Shown here: positions 1 to 8,217 of the stretch, piece by piece
How the letters are laid out: each line of letters starts with the position of its first letter
Numbering within the stretch: position 1 is the stretch's first letter
From: DAORHV01 sp964513925
GTDB lineage: Bacteria > Patescibacteriota > Gracilibacteria > Peribacterales > Peribacteraceae
Assembly: GCA_964513925.1 (NCBI GenBank)
Contig: CAZENR010000002.1
Span: 1-64,000 of the forward strand
Direction of reading: 5' to 3'
DNA length: 64,000 nucleotides
The notes under the pieces: generated by a model
The model's database searches: none
The model's input: only the letters and a program-made list of their open reading frames with translations
What the model was told of the DNA's origin: nothing
Made by a program: the position numbers and the translations under genes

Positions 1-386
1 CCGGCGATGCCGTGAACGTGGAGCGCGCCATGCAGGCAGGCGGCCGCTTCGATGGTCACATCGTGCAGGGGCATTGCGATGCGGTCAGCCTGGTACGCTC
101 ACTGGAAGACCGCAAGGACGAAAACGGACACCATCGCGCCATTGTCATCGAGCTGCCAGATACGCTGCGTGGACTTGTGGTGCTGCACGGCTCCGTTGCC
201 ATAGACGGTGTGTCGCTTACCGTTTCATCGCTCGATAACTTCTCGTTTACAGTCTCGCTCATTCCGCACACCTTGCAGCACACAACGTTGCATGGCCTCA
301 AAAAAGGAGATCGCGTAAACCTGGAGGTAGATGTGCTGGGCAAGTATGCAGCAGGCAAGCTTGTGACGTCCGATCATTCGCGCTAG
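1..386 (+). CDS. ribE: Riboflavin synthase, C-terminal part (cut by window start)
   Basis: Riboflavin synthase dismutates two 6,7-dimethyl-8-ribityllumazines to riboflavin in the cytoplasm. The open frame runs in from before the window. The visible part holds the second lumazine-binding barrel: GGRFDGHIVQGHCD and, later, the GVSLTV element, each typical of the family. The reading frame ends with TAG at 384-386. ribH follows after 11 nt, so the two are probably co-transcribed, the lumazine synthase product being this enzyme's substrate. The N-terminal barrel and start codon lie outside the window, so integrity of the whole gene cannot be judged. Confidence 0.93.
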   Translation, partial: GDAVNVERAMQAGGRFDGHIVQGHCDAVSLVRSLEDRKDENGHHRAIVIELPDTLRGLVVLHGSVAIDGVSLTVSSLDNFSFTVSLIPHTLQHTTLHGLKKGDRVNLEVDVLGKYAAGKLVTSDHSR

Positions 387-397
387 CGTAGGACCTT

Positions 398-871
398 ATG
401 GCCGGAACAGTCTCCCTCTCTGTCGGCACTGTGGACCCAACATGGCGCATTGCCGTTGTGCGTGCCGCATGGCACCCCGATTGCGTGAACGCCATGGTAA
501 GCGAGGCTCAGGCTGAGCTAACGCGACTCGGTATCGCCAAAGACAACATCATCATCGTGGATGCGCCGGGCTCATTCGAAATTCCGCTGTTGTGCCAGGA
601 GGTCATTTCCAAGCGGCATGTAGATGGCGTCATAGCGTTTGGCGTTATTGTCCAGGGACAAACGCATCATGCTCGCTTGGTTGCGGAGCAGGCGGCGGCC
701 GGCATTCAGCAGGTGCAACTGCAGACAGGAGTGCCCATTGCCTTCGAGGTGCTGCTGGTAGATGACATCGCCCATGCCAGGGCGCGCGCAACGGGAGAGC
801 ACGGCAAGGGTCCGATTGCGGCCAAGACAGTGCTTCAAACACTTGCACAACTGCGCGATTTGGGTTCATAA
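398..871 (+). CDS. ribH: 6,7-dimethyl-8-ribityllumazine synthase
   Basis: Condenses 5-amino-6-ribitylaminouracil with 3,4-dihydroxy-2-butanone 4-phosphate. The 157-residue length is normal. Visible family motifs are APGSFEIP near residue 55, the GVIVQGQTHH catalytic segment with the active-site histidine, and the TGVPIAFEVL strand. It lies 11 nt after ribE and supplies its substrate; ribBA, which makes the four-carbon substrate, is 1.5 kb downstream beyond an SLH-protein gene. The start is the ATG preceded by AGGACC, a weak ribosome site as expected for an operon-internal gene. No FMN riboswitch is visible, but the operon start is outside the window. Confidence 0.96.
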   Translation: MAGTVSLSVGTVDPTWRIAVVRAAWHPDCVNAMVSEAQAELTRLGIAKDNIIIVDAPGSFEIPLLCQEVISKRHVDGVIAFGVIVQGQTHHARLVAEQAAAGIQQVQLQTGVPIAFEVLLVDDIAHARARATGEHGKGPIAAKTVLQTLAQLRDLGS

Positions 872-930
872 CGTATTGTACAACAAAAGTGTTCAATGTA
901 GGATTTGCGGCAATCCTTCCCCGCAATTCC

Positions 931-2271
931 ATGCTTCGCCGTCAGCTCGCAGCCGCCATTTCCGTCATTGTGCTCTGCCAACCTATCGCAGCGGCAGCAG
1001 CGGGGATTTTCTCCGATGTTCCGGAGGGTCACCCCTTCCGCGACGATGTGGAATACCTGGTACGTGCCGGAGTGGTGCATGGGAATCCGGACGGGAAGTT
1101 TTACCCCGACCGCACGGTGAACCGAGCTGAATTTCTGAAGATGGCATACCTGGCCGCAGGCCGGACGCCCAAAGCCATTTACGCAGGATGTTTCTCCGAT
1201 GTGCAGCGCGGAAGCTGGTACGAAATCTACGTGTGCGATGCCGCATCCCGCGAGAACGGTTTCGTACAGGGGTACCCCGACAAAACCTTCAAGCCCGGCA
1301 ACCCGGTCAATCGCACCGAGGCGCTGAAGATGGCATTTGCCGTCCTCGGATTAGATGTTCCCAATCTTACCGAAACCGATAAGGACATCATCAAGTTCGT
1401 AGACGTATCTACCTCCGCCTGGTACTCGCGCTACCTAAGCGCCGCGTACCAAAACGGCATGCTGCCTATTCCGGGCCAGGAAGGAACCCGCTTCTACCCA
1501 GATCGTGAACTGAAGCGTGGCGAAGCTGCTGCGTACATTGTCGGCGCCATGCAGGCGCTTAGTGCTCAAAAGCAGCAGGCTGCATCCAGCAGCAGCAAGG
1601 CGGCATCGTCCTCCAGCAGCTCTGCGGCTTCCTACATCATCAAGAACGTCGTATTCCCATTCAGTGAAGAAGGACAGTTTACGAAATCGAAGCCGATTGG
1701 GTACGTATTCACTCTCACCGATGCCAAAACCGTCCTGACGGTGAATGCCGGCATTACTGGGTACTACGCTTCGGACATCAGTTGCCGCCTGTACCGCCTG
1801 AACGCCGAAGGCTTCTCCTCCGAGTACTACCTGGGCATGCAACAGGACAAGAGCTGCACCATGTCGGTAGCCGTGCCAAAGGGCGATTACCAGCTGCAAA
1901 TCCAGCCGAGCGTTGCCGACACGTACTACTCTGTTGCCGCATTCAGGCAAACCGCTACCGATGGTAACGATGGCTTCATGGAGGCAGTAGAAATTACGCG
2001 AGATCACCCCAAGACCGCTACGCTGGAATCCAATGAGTTTGCCGACTGGTACACTTTCACCTTAAGCAAGACGCAGACGGTGACGGTGGAAGTCTCCGGC
2101 GACGAGCCTGTGACATGCACCGTCTACACCCCCGAAGGTTTCGACCAGTTCGGCTTTGCCGGCCCGGAGTGCGGCAAGCCATACGAGCTGACCGAGGGCA
2201 CGTACACCGTTGGTATTGCACGCAAGCGTGATATGGCCAAGCGGGTGACCTACATCGTAAATTGGAAGTAA
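931..2271 (+). CDS. Secreted SLH-domain protein with PPC-like C-terminus
   Basis: A probable cell-surface protein of 446 residues. The ATG at 931 is chosen over an upstream GTG at 889 because it gives a clean signal peptide (two Arg, then a hydrophobic stretch ending AAAAAG near residue 25). Three SLH repeats follow at about residues 27-80, 87-145 and 160-215, with FSDVPEGHPFRDDV and GNPDGKFYPDRTVNRAE as clear examples. These usually bind secondary cell-wall polymer. A Ser/Ala linker (about 220-235) leads to a C-terminal region containing a beta-rich segment like bacterial pre-peptidase C-terminal domains. A terminator follows. It sits among riboflavin genes with no functional link. SLH assignment is firm; the C-terminal role is inference. 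Confidence 0.88.
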   Translation: MLRRQLAAAISVIVLCQPIAAAAAGIFSDVPEGHPFRDDVEYLVRAGVVHGNPDGKFYPDRTVNRAEFLKMAYLAAGRTPKAIYAGCFSDVQRGSWYEIYVCDAASRENGFVQGYPDKTFKPGNPVNRTEALKMAFAVLGLDVPNLTETDKDIIKFVDVSTSAWYSRYLSAAYQNGMLPIPGQEGTRFYPDRELKRGEAAAYIVGAMQALSAQKQQAASSSSKAASSSSSSAASYIIKNVVFPFSEEGQFTKSKPIGYVFTLTDAKTVLTVNAGITGYYASDISCRLYRLNAEGFSSEYYLGMQQDKSCTMSVAVPKGDYQLQIQPSVADTYYSVAAFRQTATDGNDGFMEAVEITRDHPKTATLESNEFADWYTFTLSKTQTVTVEVSGDEPVTCTVYTPEGFDQFGFAGPECGKPYELTEGTYTVGIARKRDMAKRVTYIVNWK

Positions 2272-2286
2272 TGTTGCAACAAACGG

Positions 2287-2311
2287 GGCCGCGCTTGCGC
2301 GGCCTTTTTTT
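2287..2311 (+). terminator. Rho-independent terminator after the SLH gene
   Basis: GGCCGCGC-TT-GCGCGGCC, a perfect GC-rich inverted repeat, is followed directly by seven T. It lies 16 nt after the stop of the SLH gene and upstream of ribBA, so ribBA needs its own promoter. Confidence 0.9.
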
Positions 2312-2411
2312 ATGCATGCGTGCTCTTTTTTCGATTGGGCATTCCCCATTTTTTTGCGTCAAAAAAAGTGGAATGATTGCCACTCAAAAAACGACAACCT
2401 CTGTTTCATGC

Positions 2412-2417
2412 TAGAAT
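2412..2417 (+). promoter_or_regulatory. -10 box of ribBA
   Basis: TAGAAT lies 9 nt before the ribBA ATG and no Shine-Dalgarno is present. It fits the leaderless pattern seen throughout the window. Confidence 0.5.
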
Positions 2418-2426
2418 TCCGTCCCC

Positions 2427-3638
2427 ATGGAAAACCCTTGCACCCGCATCACCCAGGCAATCGACGCGCTCCGCGCGGGTACATTCGTAATTGTGGTGGA
2501 CGATGAAGATCGCGAAAACGAAGGGGATTTGGTGCTTGCGGCACAGCATGCATCGGCGGAGAAGCTGGCCTTCATCATTCGCCATACCGGCGGCGTGGTG
2601 TGCTTGGCGCTCAGCAATGACATTGCGGATCAGCTGAACTTGCCGGCTATGGTCGCCAGCAACACCAGCAAGCGCGGAACATCGTTTACCGTCAGTATCG
2701 AAGCAGCAAAGGGAGTGGACACCGGCATTTCCGCCGCCGATCGTGCCCACACCATTCTTACCGCCATGCATCCGGGAGCCAAGCCGTTGGATTTATCGCG
2801 TCCGGGACATGTGTTTCCCTTGCGCGCCCAGGACGGCGGCGTGCTGTGGAGAACGGGACACACCGAAGCGTCTGTGGACTTGTGTCGCCTGGCTGGCATG
2901 CGCCCAGGAGCTGTGATTAGCGAGCTGATGCATGACGATGGCACCATGATGCGTCTGCCTGCATTACAGGAATTTGCCCGCACGCACGCCATTCCGCTTG
3001 TCACGGTCGGCGAGCTTGTTGCATACCGCCGCCGCACCGAAACGCTCATCCGCAAGGAGGCATCCACACAGCTTGAAACCGAGACCGGCGACTGGACTAT
3101 CGTCGTCTACAACGATCTTTTGCATGCAAAAGAGCACGTAGCACTGGTGAAAGGGGATATTTCTTCCGATACGCCCACGCTGGTGCGCATGCACTCCGAA
3201 TGCATAACAGGAGATGTGTTTGCATCGTTACATTGCGACTGCGGAGGCCAATTGCACAAGGCCATGGAGCTGATTGCCAAGGAAGGAAAGGGCGTCATCG
3301 TCTATTTGCGCCAAGAGGGTCGTGGCATCGGTATTGCCAATAAAATTCGCGCCTACGAGTTGCAGCATCTTGGATTGGACACCGTGGATGCAAACCGCGC
3401 TCTGGGCCTGCCGGACGATTTGCGCGAGTACGGCATCGGTGCTCAAATTCTGCGCGATTTAGGCGTGGGGAAAATGAAGATTCTCACGAACAATCCCAAG
3501 AAAATCGTGGGCCTGGAAGGGTACGGCCTCTGCATAGAAGAGCAGGTGCCCATAGAGATTCAGCCCAAGAGCGAGAAGCAGAGGAAGTATCTGAAGGCCA
3601 AGAAGGACAGAATGGAGCACCGCATCCAAGAAGTGTAA
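2427..3638 (+). CDS. ribBA: Bifunctional DHBP synthase / GTP cyclohydrolase II
   Basis: A 403-residue two-domain enzyme feeding both branches of riboflavin synthesis. The N-terminal RibB domain (about 1-205) turns ribulose 5-phosphate into 3,4-dihydroxy-2-butanone 4-phosphate and shows DDEDRENEGD, GISAADRAHT and GHTEASVDL. The C-terminal RibA domain (about 210-400) opens GTP to the diaminopyrimidine and shows RMHSECITGDVF, the zinc-ligand CDC within LHCDCGGQL, LRQEGRGIG and the NNPKK loop. Both active sites look intact. Expression is probably from its own promoter because a terminator separates it from ribEH. Confidence 0.97.
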   Translation: MENPCTRITQAIDALRAGTFVIVVDDEDRENEGDLVLAAQHASAEKLAFIIRHTGGVVCLALSNDIADQLNLPAMVASNTSKRGTSFTVSIEAAKGVDTGISAADRAHTILTAMHPGAKPLDLSRPGHVFPLRAQDGGVLWRTGHTEASVDLCRLAGMRPGAVISELMHDDGTMMRLPALQEFARTHAIPLVTVGELVAYRRRTETLIRKEASTQLETETGDWTIVVYNDLLHAKEHVALVKGDISSDTPTLVRMHSECITGDVFASLHCDCGGQLHKAMELIAKEGKGVIVYLRQEGRGIGIANKIRAYELQHLGLDTVDANRALGLPDDLREYGIGAQILRDLGVGKMKILTNNPKKIVGLEGYGLCIEEQVPIEIQPKSEKQRKYLKAKKDRMEHRIQEV

Positions 3639-3703
3639 CCCGTTTTCGCAATGCAGAATCTCCAGGCGCGCGCCGTGTTTTTGTCTATACTGATGTCCGA
3701 CAT

Positions 3704-5131
3704 ATGGCCGACACCCCAACCCCGCGATTGCGCAAACCAAAGAAGCACCTGCATCTGTTTTTGCCAGCAGCGCTGGTGTTTACGGCAACGATTGTTGTAG
3801 GGGTAACGCTGTTCGTGCATACCAACGCCGTCATGCGGCAGAACATGCGGCAATCCATGCTCACTGCCGCCCAGCTTGCGGCCATGCGCATACCGGTGGA
3901 GGATTTGGCGAACATCAACAATCCCGATGACCAATCTTCAGATGCATTCCGTTCCATAGCCGCCACGCTGAATGCGGTGCGTGACACGGTTCCCAATGCG
4001 CGATACGTGTACATCTTCAAGCGTACCAGCAGCCCGGGCAGGGTGGAATTCGTTGTGGATGCAGACGCCATTCTCCCCGATGCGGTGTTGGATGCGAATC
4101 GTAACGGTGTCGTAGATCCAAGCGAACGAGCCGCGCTGCCTGGTGAGCCCTACGATGTGTCGTACCAGCCGGAACTGCAGGGAGAGGCATTCAACGGCCC
4201 TGTGGTCACCGGCGTGTACCGAGACGAGTGGGGTGACTTCATCACGGCTTTTGCTCCGCTGAATAATGACGAAGTACGGGGGAAGTACACCTTGGGCATC
4301 GACATGGATGCGCGGGATTTCGTGCGTTTGTCGCAGAGCGTCTTCTCTCCGGCTGCTCTCATGCTCATCGCGCTGTTGGCCATGCTGGTGGCCATTTATG
4401 TTGCATTGTTCATGTGGCGCCGCAAAGTGGCGGAGGAGCGCCGGATAGTGGCCATTCGAGACAATGTTGTACGGTTGGCAATGCATCAGCTTGGTGCTCC
4501 GCTTGCCAGCATGCAGTGGTGGCTTTCCATTTTGCGCGACCAGGAAAGCGCCCCGATCTCGGCAGATAAGGCAGAAGCCTTTGAGAATATCGATGTTGCA
4601 CTGAAGCGTTCGCAGGATCTGCTGGCAACGCTGCACCGTGCGAGCAGTTCGGCCGATGCCAGCCTGAGCAACGTGGACGGCGTGGCATCCGTCGCCGACG
4701 TGTGCGAGCGCGTACGCCAAGAGCTGCAACCAAGTCTGGCTGCCAAAAAGCAGATGCTGGCCATCGATGTATCGCAGGCCGGGAGCGTACGTCTGCAACC
4801 GGAGCTCCTGAAGGGAGTCGTGCAGGAATTGGTACGTAACGCCATCGATTATTCTCCAGACAATACGTCCATCTTGGTGCGCGCCACGCGCGACAAGCGT
4901 GGAGTGACCATTGCTGTCTCCGACAGCGGTTGCGGCATATCCGCCGCGGAGTTACCGCTGATGTTCGGCGAATTCCACCGTGGTAAAGACGCCATGAAGT
5001 ACAAACCCGTTGGCAACGGATTGGGGTTGTTCGTCTGCAAGAACATCATCGAGGCGGCAGGTGGACACATTGGCGTTACCAGCGAAGTAGGCAGCGGAAC
5101 CACCGTGCGCTTTGCATTGCCATTGGCGTAA
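3704..5131 (+). CDS. Orphan sensor histidine kinase with EF-hand loop in sensor domain
   Basis: A 475-residue membrane histidine kinase. Membrane spans are at about 17-39 and 215-236, enclosing an extracytoplasmic sensor of about 175 residues. Inside it, DANRNGVVDPSE (130-141) matches the 12-residue calcium-binding EF-hand loop (D-x-N-x-N-G-x-x-D-x-x-E). The cytoplasmic part has an H-box AMHQLGAPLA with His261, in which the usual Glu after His is Gln, then an N-box (ELVRNAIDYS), G1 (DSGCGIS) and G2 (GNGLGLFVCK). No response regulator adjoins it. TATACT sits 12 nt before the ATG. Kinase assignment is firm; calcium sensing is inference. Confidence 0.92.
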   Translation: MADTPTPRLRKPKKHLHLFLPAALVFTATIVVGVTLFVHTNAVMRQNMRQSMLTAAQLAAMRIPVEDLANINNPDDQSSDAFRSIAATLNAVRDTVPNARYVYIFKRTSSPGRVEFVVDADAILPDAVLDANRNGVVDPSERAALPGEPYDVSYQPELQGEAFNGPVVTGVYRDEWGDFITAFAPLNNDEVRGKYTLGIDMDARDFVRLSQSVFSPAALMLIALLAMLVAIYVALFMWRRKVAEERRIVAIRDNVVRLAMHQLGAPLASMQWWLSILRDQESAPISADKAEAFENIDVALKRSQDLLATLHRASSSADASLSNVDGVASVADVCERVRQELQPSLAAKKQMLAIDVSQAGSVRLQPELLKGVVQELVRNAIDYSPDNTSILVRATRDKRGVTIAVSDSGCGISAAELPLMFGEFHRGKDAMKYKPVGNGLGLFVCKNIIEAAGGHIGVTSEVGSGTTVRFALPLA

Positions 5132-5189
5132 CTAGCGGATTTCGTCCATCAACATGCGCGAAGGCAAGCTCTGCGCATTAAAAAAAGAT

Positions 5190-5223
5190 GTCCGAGGCCC
5201 GGACTTGCTCCGGGCTGAAGGAC
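5190..5223 (-). terminator. Terminator of the tRNA-Arg(UCG) transcript
   Basis: On the minus strand GCCCGGA-GCAAG-TCCGGGC is nested inside GTCC/GGAC and followed by ATC and seven T. It lies downstream of tRNA-Arg and, on the plus strand, beyond the end of the kinase gene. Confidence 0.8.
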
Positions 5224-5244
5224 ACCGCTTCAGGAAGGAGAGTT

Positions 5245-5275
5245 CGCGAGAGGAAACGAGAAGTTTCCTTTCGCG
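5245..5275 (-). ncRNA. 13-bp hairpin in tRNA-Arg trailer
   Basis: CGCGAAAGGAAAC pairs with GTTTCCTCTCGCG across a 5-nt loop, starting 7 nt after the encoded CCA of the tRNA. The same order (hairpin, ACTCTCC, terminator) recurs at 37463-37548. It may be a processing signal or part of a small RNA; function unknown. Confidence 0.4.
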
Positions 5276-5282
5276 AGTTCGG

Positions 5283-5359
5283 TGGTACCCCCGGCAGGAC
5301 TCGAACCTGCGGCCCCCTGGTTCGAAGCCAGGTGCTCTAATCCACTGAGCTACGGGGGC
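5283..5359 (-). tRNA. tRNA-Arg(UCG)
   Basis: A full cloverleaf of 77 nt including encoded CCA. The acceptor stem is GCCCCCG with CGGGGGT (a G-T closing pair); the D-arm is GCTC...GAGC; the anticodon stem CCTGG/CCAGG encloses loop CTTCGAA, so the anticodon is TCG, reading CGA and CGG; the T-arm is GCAGG-TTCGAGT-CCTGC. A truncated duplicate of its 5' end and upstream region lies 93 bp upstream. Confidence 0.96.
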
Positions 5360-5526
5360 GTACCTAAGAAGAAGTGTACCGTATTTCCAGCCATCGCACT
5401 CGTATTTATGACGGCCTACGGGGCAGGCCTAGGTCCACTGAGCTCTGTGATCGTACCTAAGAAGAAGTGTACCGTCTTTCCAGTCATCGCACTTGTTGTT
5501 ATGACGGCCTGCGGGGTAGGCCCGCG
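5341..5526. repeat. Tandem 93-bp duplication covering tRNA-Arg 5' end and its promoter region
   Basis: Units 5341-5433 and 5434-5526 align without gaps with few mismatches. Each starts with TCCACTGAGC of the tRNA and continues through GTACCTAAGAAGAAGTGTAC and ATGACGGCCT. In the second unit the acceptor stem sequence has decayed. The minus-strand box TACACT, 14 nt before the tRNA 5' end, is conserved in both. Confidence 0.85.
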
Positions 5527-5599
5527 CTGATCACAATCGCAGAGCTCTTGGCGCTGTTTCATCTGCCTGCTTCTTTCGCAGCGTGACATATCGTTGTGC

Positions 5600-5605
5600 T
5601 ACAGT
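5600..5605 (+). promoter_or_regulatory. -10 box for the gene at 5614
   Basis: TACAGT followed 8 nt later by ATG, no Shine-Dalgarno; leaderless type. Confidence 0.55.
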
Positions 5606-5613
5606 ATTCTCCA

Positions 5614-6018
5614 ATGTTCTCTTCCGATGACGACTTCGAGCTTAGCCTCTCCTCGCAACGGGGAATGGAGGCAGGCGCCAACCGCAAGCGGAAGGGCATG
5701 GAAGATAAAATGCGCCGTGAGGGTAAGGCGCTCTTGGCGCAACAGGTCGTAAAAGTAGATAACGCCGCAAAACTGCAGTCGCTTCGGCAGCAGCTGGAGG
5801 GCTTGAAGGCCGCACAGGATAAGAAGGACAAGAATGCGAAGCAGGAATCCAAGGTGTCGAAGTCGGGCACCAAGACCCGCGAGCAAGAGCTGGCGCAAGC
5901 CAAGCAAGCGGCGGCGGAAATGCGCCCCGATGCCGGGCAAATGGCAAAGCAGGGAGAGCAGGAGCACAAAGCGACAGAAGAGCAGCGCCGTGAGGAAGTC
6001 ACGACGGAAGGCGGCTGA
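5614..6018 (+). CDS. Small charged coiled-coil protein, unknown function
   Basis: 134 residues, very rich in Lys, Glu, Gln and Ala, with long stretches predicted to be helical or coiled coil (about 35-75 and 85-125) and an acidic N-terminus (SSDDDFEL). No signal peptide, membrane span or known domain is visible. The ATG at 5614 is preferred to an upstream GTG at 5596 because TACAGT lies just 8 nt before it. It is transcribed convergently with gnd. I do not recognise the family. Confidence 0.6.
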   Translation: MFSSDDDFELSLSSQRGMEAGANRKRKGMEDKMRREGKALLAQQVVKVDNAAKLQSLRQQLEGLKAAQDKKDKNAKQESKVSKSGTKTREQELAQAKQAAAEMRPDAGQMAKQGEQEHKATEEQRREEVTTEGG

Positions 6019-6069
6019 TGCATGGGAATCCAAGGAGTCCTTGGGCTCCGGCGAGAACGCGTGTTGGCG

Positions 6070-7476
6070 TTACTGCCACTTGGTGTGGAACGTTCCAGGC
6101 TTGTCTGTACGTTCGTACGTGTGTGCACCGAAGTAGTCGCGCTGCGCCTGAATGAGGTATTGCGGCAGACGCTTGCGAATGAGCGTGTCGTAGTAGCAAA
6201 GCGATGCGGTGATAGCGGGGAGCGGAACGCCCCGGCTGCTGGCTATTTCCACCACCTGGCGCCAGTCCAACTGACGCTCTCCCGAGAAGCGGGTGCGAAT
6301 GGCTTCCCAGCCTGCTTCGGAGGTTTTCTTGTCATCGCTGTATGCCTGCTCCAGCGTTCGCAGGAACGTGGAGCGGATGATGCAGCCGCCCTTCCAAATA
6401 CGTGCGATTTCGGACAGGTTCAAATTCCACCCCTCGGCTTTGCTGGCTATCCGCATCAGCTCGAAGCCTTGCAAGTATGCGCAAATGACCGACAGCTCCA
6501 TGGTGGCGGCAACGAGCGCTCGCAGTTTTTGCGGCCGTGGCAGAGGATCGTGAATGTCTATGGAGAAGGGGAATAAGCGATGCGCCGCGCGCAGGTCGAG
6601 ACTGCCGGAAAGAATGCGCGCATCCACCGCTGCATTGATAGTTGGAATGGCTACGCCGTAGTTCATGGCGGTTTCGGTTGTCCACTTGCCGGTACCCTTC
6701 TGTCCGGCTGCGTCCTTGATGATCTCGATGGTGTGCTTGCCGGTGTCCGGGTCCTTTGCGGTGAAGATGTCGCCGGTAATCTCTACCAAGAATGATTGCA
6801 GCTCGGGCAGCATGTTCCATGCTTGGAACGTCTCGGCCAGCTGCTCGTGGTTGTATCCGCCGACTGCGCGCAAAACATCATAACACTCGGCAATAATCTG
6901 CATGATGCCGTACTCAATGCCGTTGTGAACCATTTTCACGAAATGCCCTGCTCCCCCCGGGCCGATGTGCGCCACGCACTTCCCGCCGTCGCCGTCGTTG
7001 GCAGACATCTTCTCTACCAATTCCTTCAGTGCGGCATAGGACTCTGGGCTGCCTCCGGGCATCATGCTCGGGCCCTTGAGCGCACCTTCTTCGCCGCCGC
7101 TGACGCCCATGCCGACAAAGTGTAGTTTTTTCGCTGCCAACGCCTTTTCACGGCGCTCGGTGTCGCGGTACAAGCTGTTGCCGGCATCCACGATAATGTC
7201 GCCTTTGCTCAAGATGGGCAGCAGCTCGTCGATCATGTCGTCCACCGGTTGTCCGGCTTTGACCATGAGTACGATGACGCGTGGAGAGCTGAGTGTGCGC
7301 TTCATGTCATCGAGCGACTTGCATGCCACGAAAGTTCCTTCCTTGCCGTACGCCTTGATGAACGCATCGGTTTTTTCGGTAGTGCGGTTGTACACGGCGA
7401 CGGTGGCGCCGTTGCGCGCGGCATTGCGTGCCAGGTTGGCACCCATGGTGCCGAGTCCGATAAGTCCGATATGCAT
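6070..7476 (-). CDS. gnd: 6-phosphogluconate dehydrogenase, decarboxylating
   Basis: Oxidises 6-phosphogluconate to ribulose 5-phosphate and CO2 with reduction of NAD(P). 468 residues, the long-form length. The N-terminal Rossmann motif is GLIGLGTMGANLARN with an NRT element after the second strand. The substrate-site signature VSGGEEGA is near 128-135 and the catalytic Lys lies in HFVKMVHNGIEYG. The C-terminal dimerisation tail is present. It is the second gene after tal on the same strand (23 nt gap), so ribulose-5-phosphate supply here can feed RibBA and PRPP synthesis. Confidence 0.97.
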   Translation of the reverse strand: MHIGLIGLGTMGANLARNAARNGATVAVYNRTTEKTDAFIKAYGKEGTFVACKSLDDMKRTLSSPRVIVLMVKAGQPVDDMIDELLPILSKGDIIVDAGNSLYRDTERREKALAAKKLHFVGMGVSGGEEGALKGPSMMPGGSPESYAALKELVEKMSANDGDGGKCVAHIGPGGAGHFVKMVHNGIEYGIMQIIAECYDVLRAVGGYNHEQLAETFQAWNMLPELQSFLVEITGDIFTAKDPDTGKHTIEIIKDAAGQKGTGKWTTETAMNYGVAIPTINAAVDARILSGSLDLRAAHRLFPFSIDIHDPLPRPQKLRALVAATMELSVICAYLQGFELMRIASKAEGWNLNLSEIARIWKGGCIIRSTFLRTLEQAYSDDKKTSEAGWEAIRTRFSGERQLDWRQVVEIASSRGVPLPAITASLCYYDTLIRKRLPQYLIQAQRDYFGAHTYERTDKPGTFHTKWQ

Positions 7477-7499
7477 GGAAGGGAGGGGGACGGAGGTAG

Positions 7500-8150
7500 T
7501 TACTTGGTCTTGGCTTGCACTTTCTGCCAGTCTTCTTGGAATTTCTTGAGGCCCGTATCCGTAAGGGTGTGCTTGGGCAACTTGGTAAAGACGTCGTATG
7601 GAATTGTGGCGATGTGCGCTCCCAGTATGGCTGCATCCAGAATGTGTCGTGGGTGACGCGTGGATGCCACGAGCACTTCGGTTGCAAAGTTGTACTGGCG
7701 CCAGATTTGCAGAATTTCGGCAATGAGCGTCATGCCGTTCTCGCCGATGTCATCCAGTCTGCCGATGAACGGGCTGATGATGGTGGCGCCAGCCTTTGCT
7801 GCAAGCACTGCTTGTGCCGAAGAGAACACCAGGGTGACGTTGGTGCGAATGCCTTTGGAGCTGAAATGCTTCACTGCTTTCAGGCCTTCCACCGTCATGG
7901 GTACTTTTACGTAGATGTTCTTGTGCCAACCGGCGTACTCCTCTCCCTGCTTGCGCATACCCTCGAAGTCGGCGGCAGTGACCTGTGCGCTTACGCAGGG
8001 CACGTGCTTGCACATCTCCAGTACCACTTTTTTAAAGTCTTTTCCTTCTTTGGCCACCAGGCTGGGATTGGTAGTCACGCCGTCCAGAACACCCCAGGCG
8101 GCGATTTCGGCTACCTGTTCTACATTGGCAGTATCGAGGAAGAGTTTCAT
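7500..8150 (-). CDS. tal: Transaldolase (TalC/FSA-type)
   Basis: 216 residues, the short transaldolase type that moves a dihydroxyacetone unit between sugar phosphates. MKLFLDTANV at the N-terminus and the GVTTNPSL motif are diagnostic; the Schiff-base lysine lies in NIYVKVPMT near residue 86. The ATG at 8150 is chosen because longer forms add an unrelated leader. TATACT on the minus strand at 8176-8181 gives a short 5' leader. It forms a two-gene pentose-phosphate operon with gnd and is divergent from the gene at 8218. Confidence 0.95.
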   Translation of the reverse strand: MKLFLDTANVEQVAEIAAWGVLDGVTTNPSLVAKEGKDFKKVVLEMCKHVPCVSAQVTAADFEGMRKQGEEYAGWHKNIYVKVPMTVEGLKAVKHFSSKGIRTNVTLVFSSAQAVLAAKAGATIISPFIGRLDDIGENGMTLIAEILQIWRQYNFATEVLVASTRHPRHILDAAILGAHIATIPYDVFTKLPKHTLTDTGLKKFQEDWQKVQAKTK

Positions 8151-8175
8151 TGGAGTGAGCGGGGAAGGTGGGCGT

Positions 8176-8181
8176 AGTATA
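8176..8181 (-). promoter_or_regulatory. -10 box of tal-gnd
   Basis: TATACT on the minus strand, 25 nt before the tal ATG; back-to-back with TACAAT of the plus-strand gene at 8218. Confidence 0.5.
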
Positions 8182-8200
8182 GGCGCAGCACCCGCACTGC

Positions 8201-8206
8201 TACAAT
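8201..8206 (+). promoter_or_regulatory. -10 box for the gene at 8218
   Basis: TACAAT, 11 nt before the ATG; no Shine-Dalgarno. Confidence 0.45.
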
Positions 8207-8217
8207 CGCACCCTTTC

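Noticed and set aside
5154..5530. Open frames over tRNA-Arg and its duplicate
   Set aside because: They read through the tRNA and terminator hairpins; no start signals or domain.
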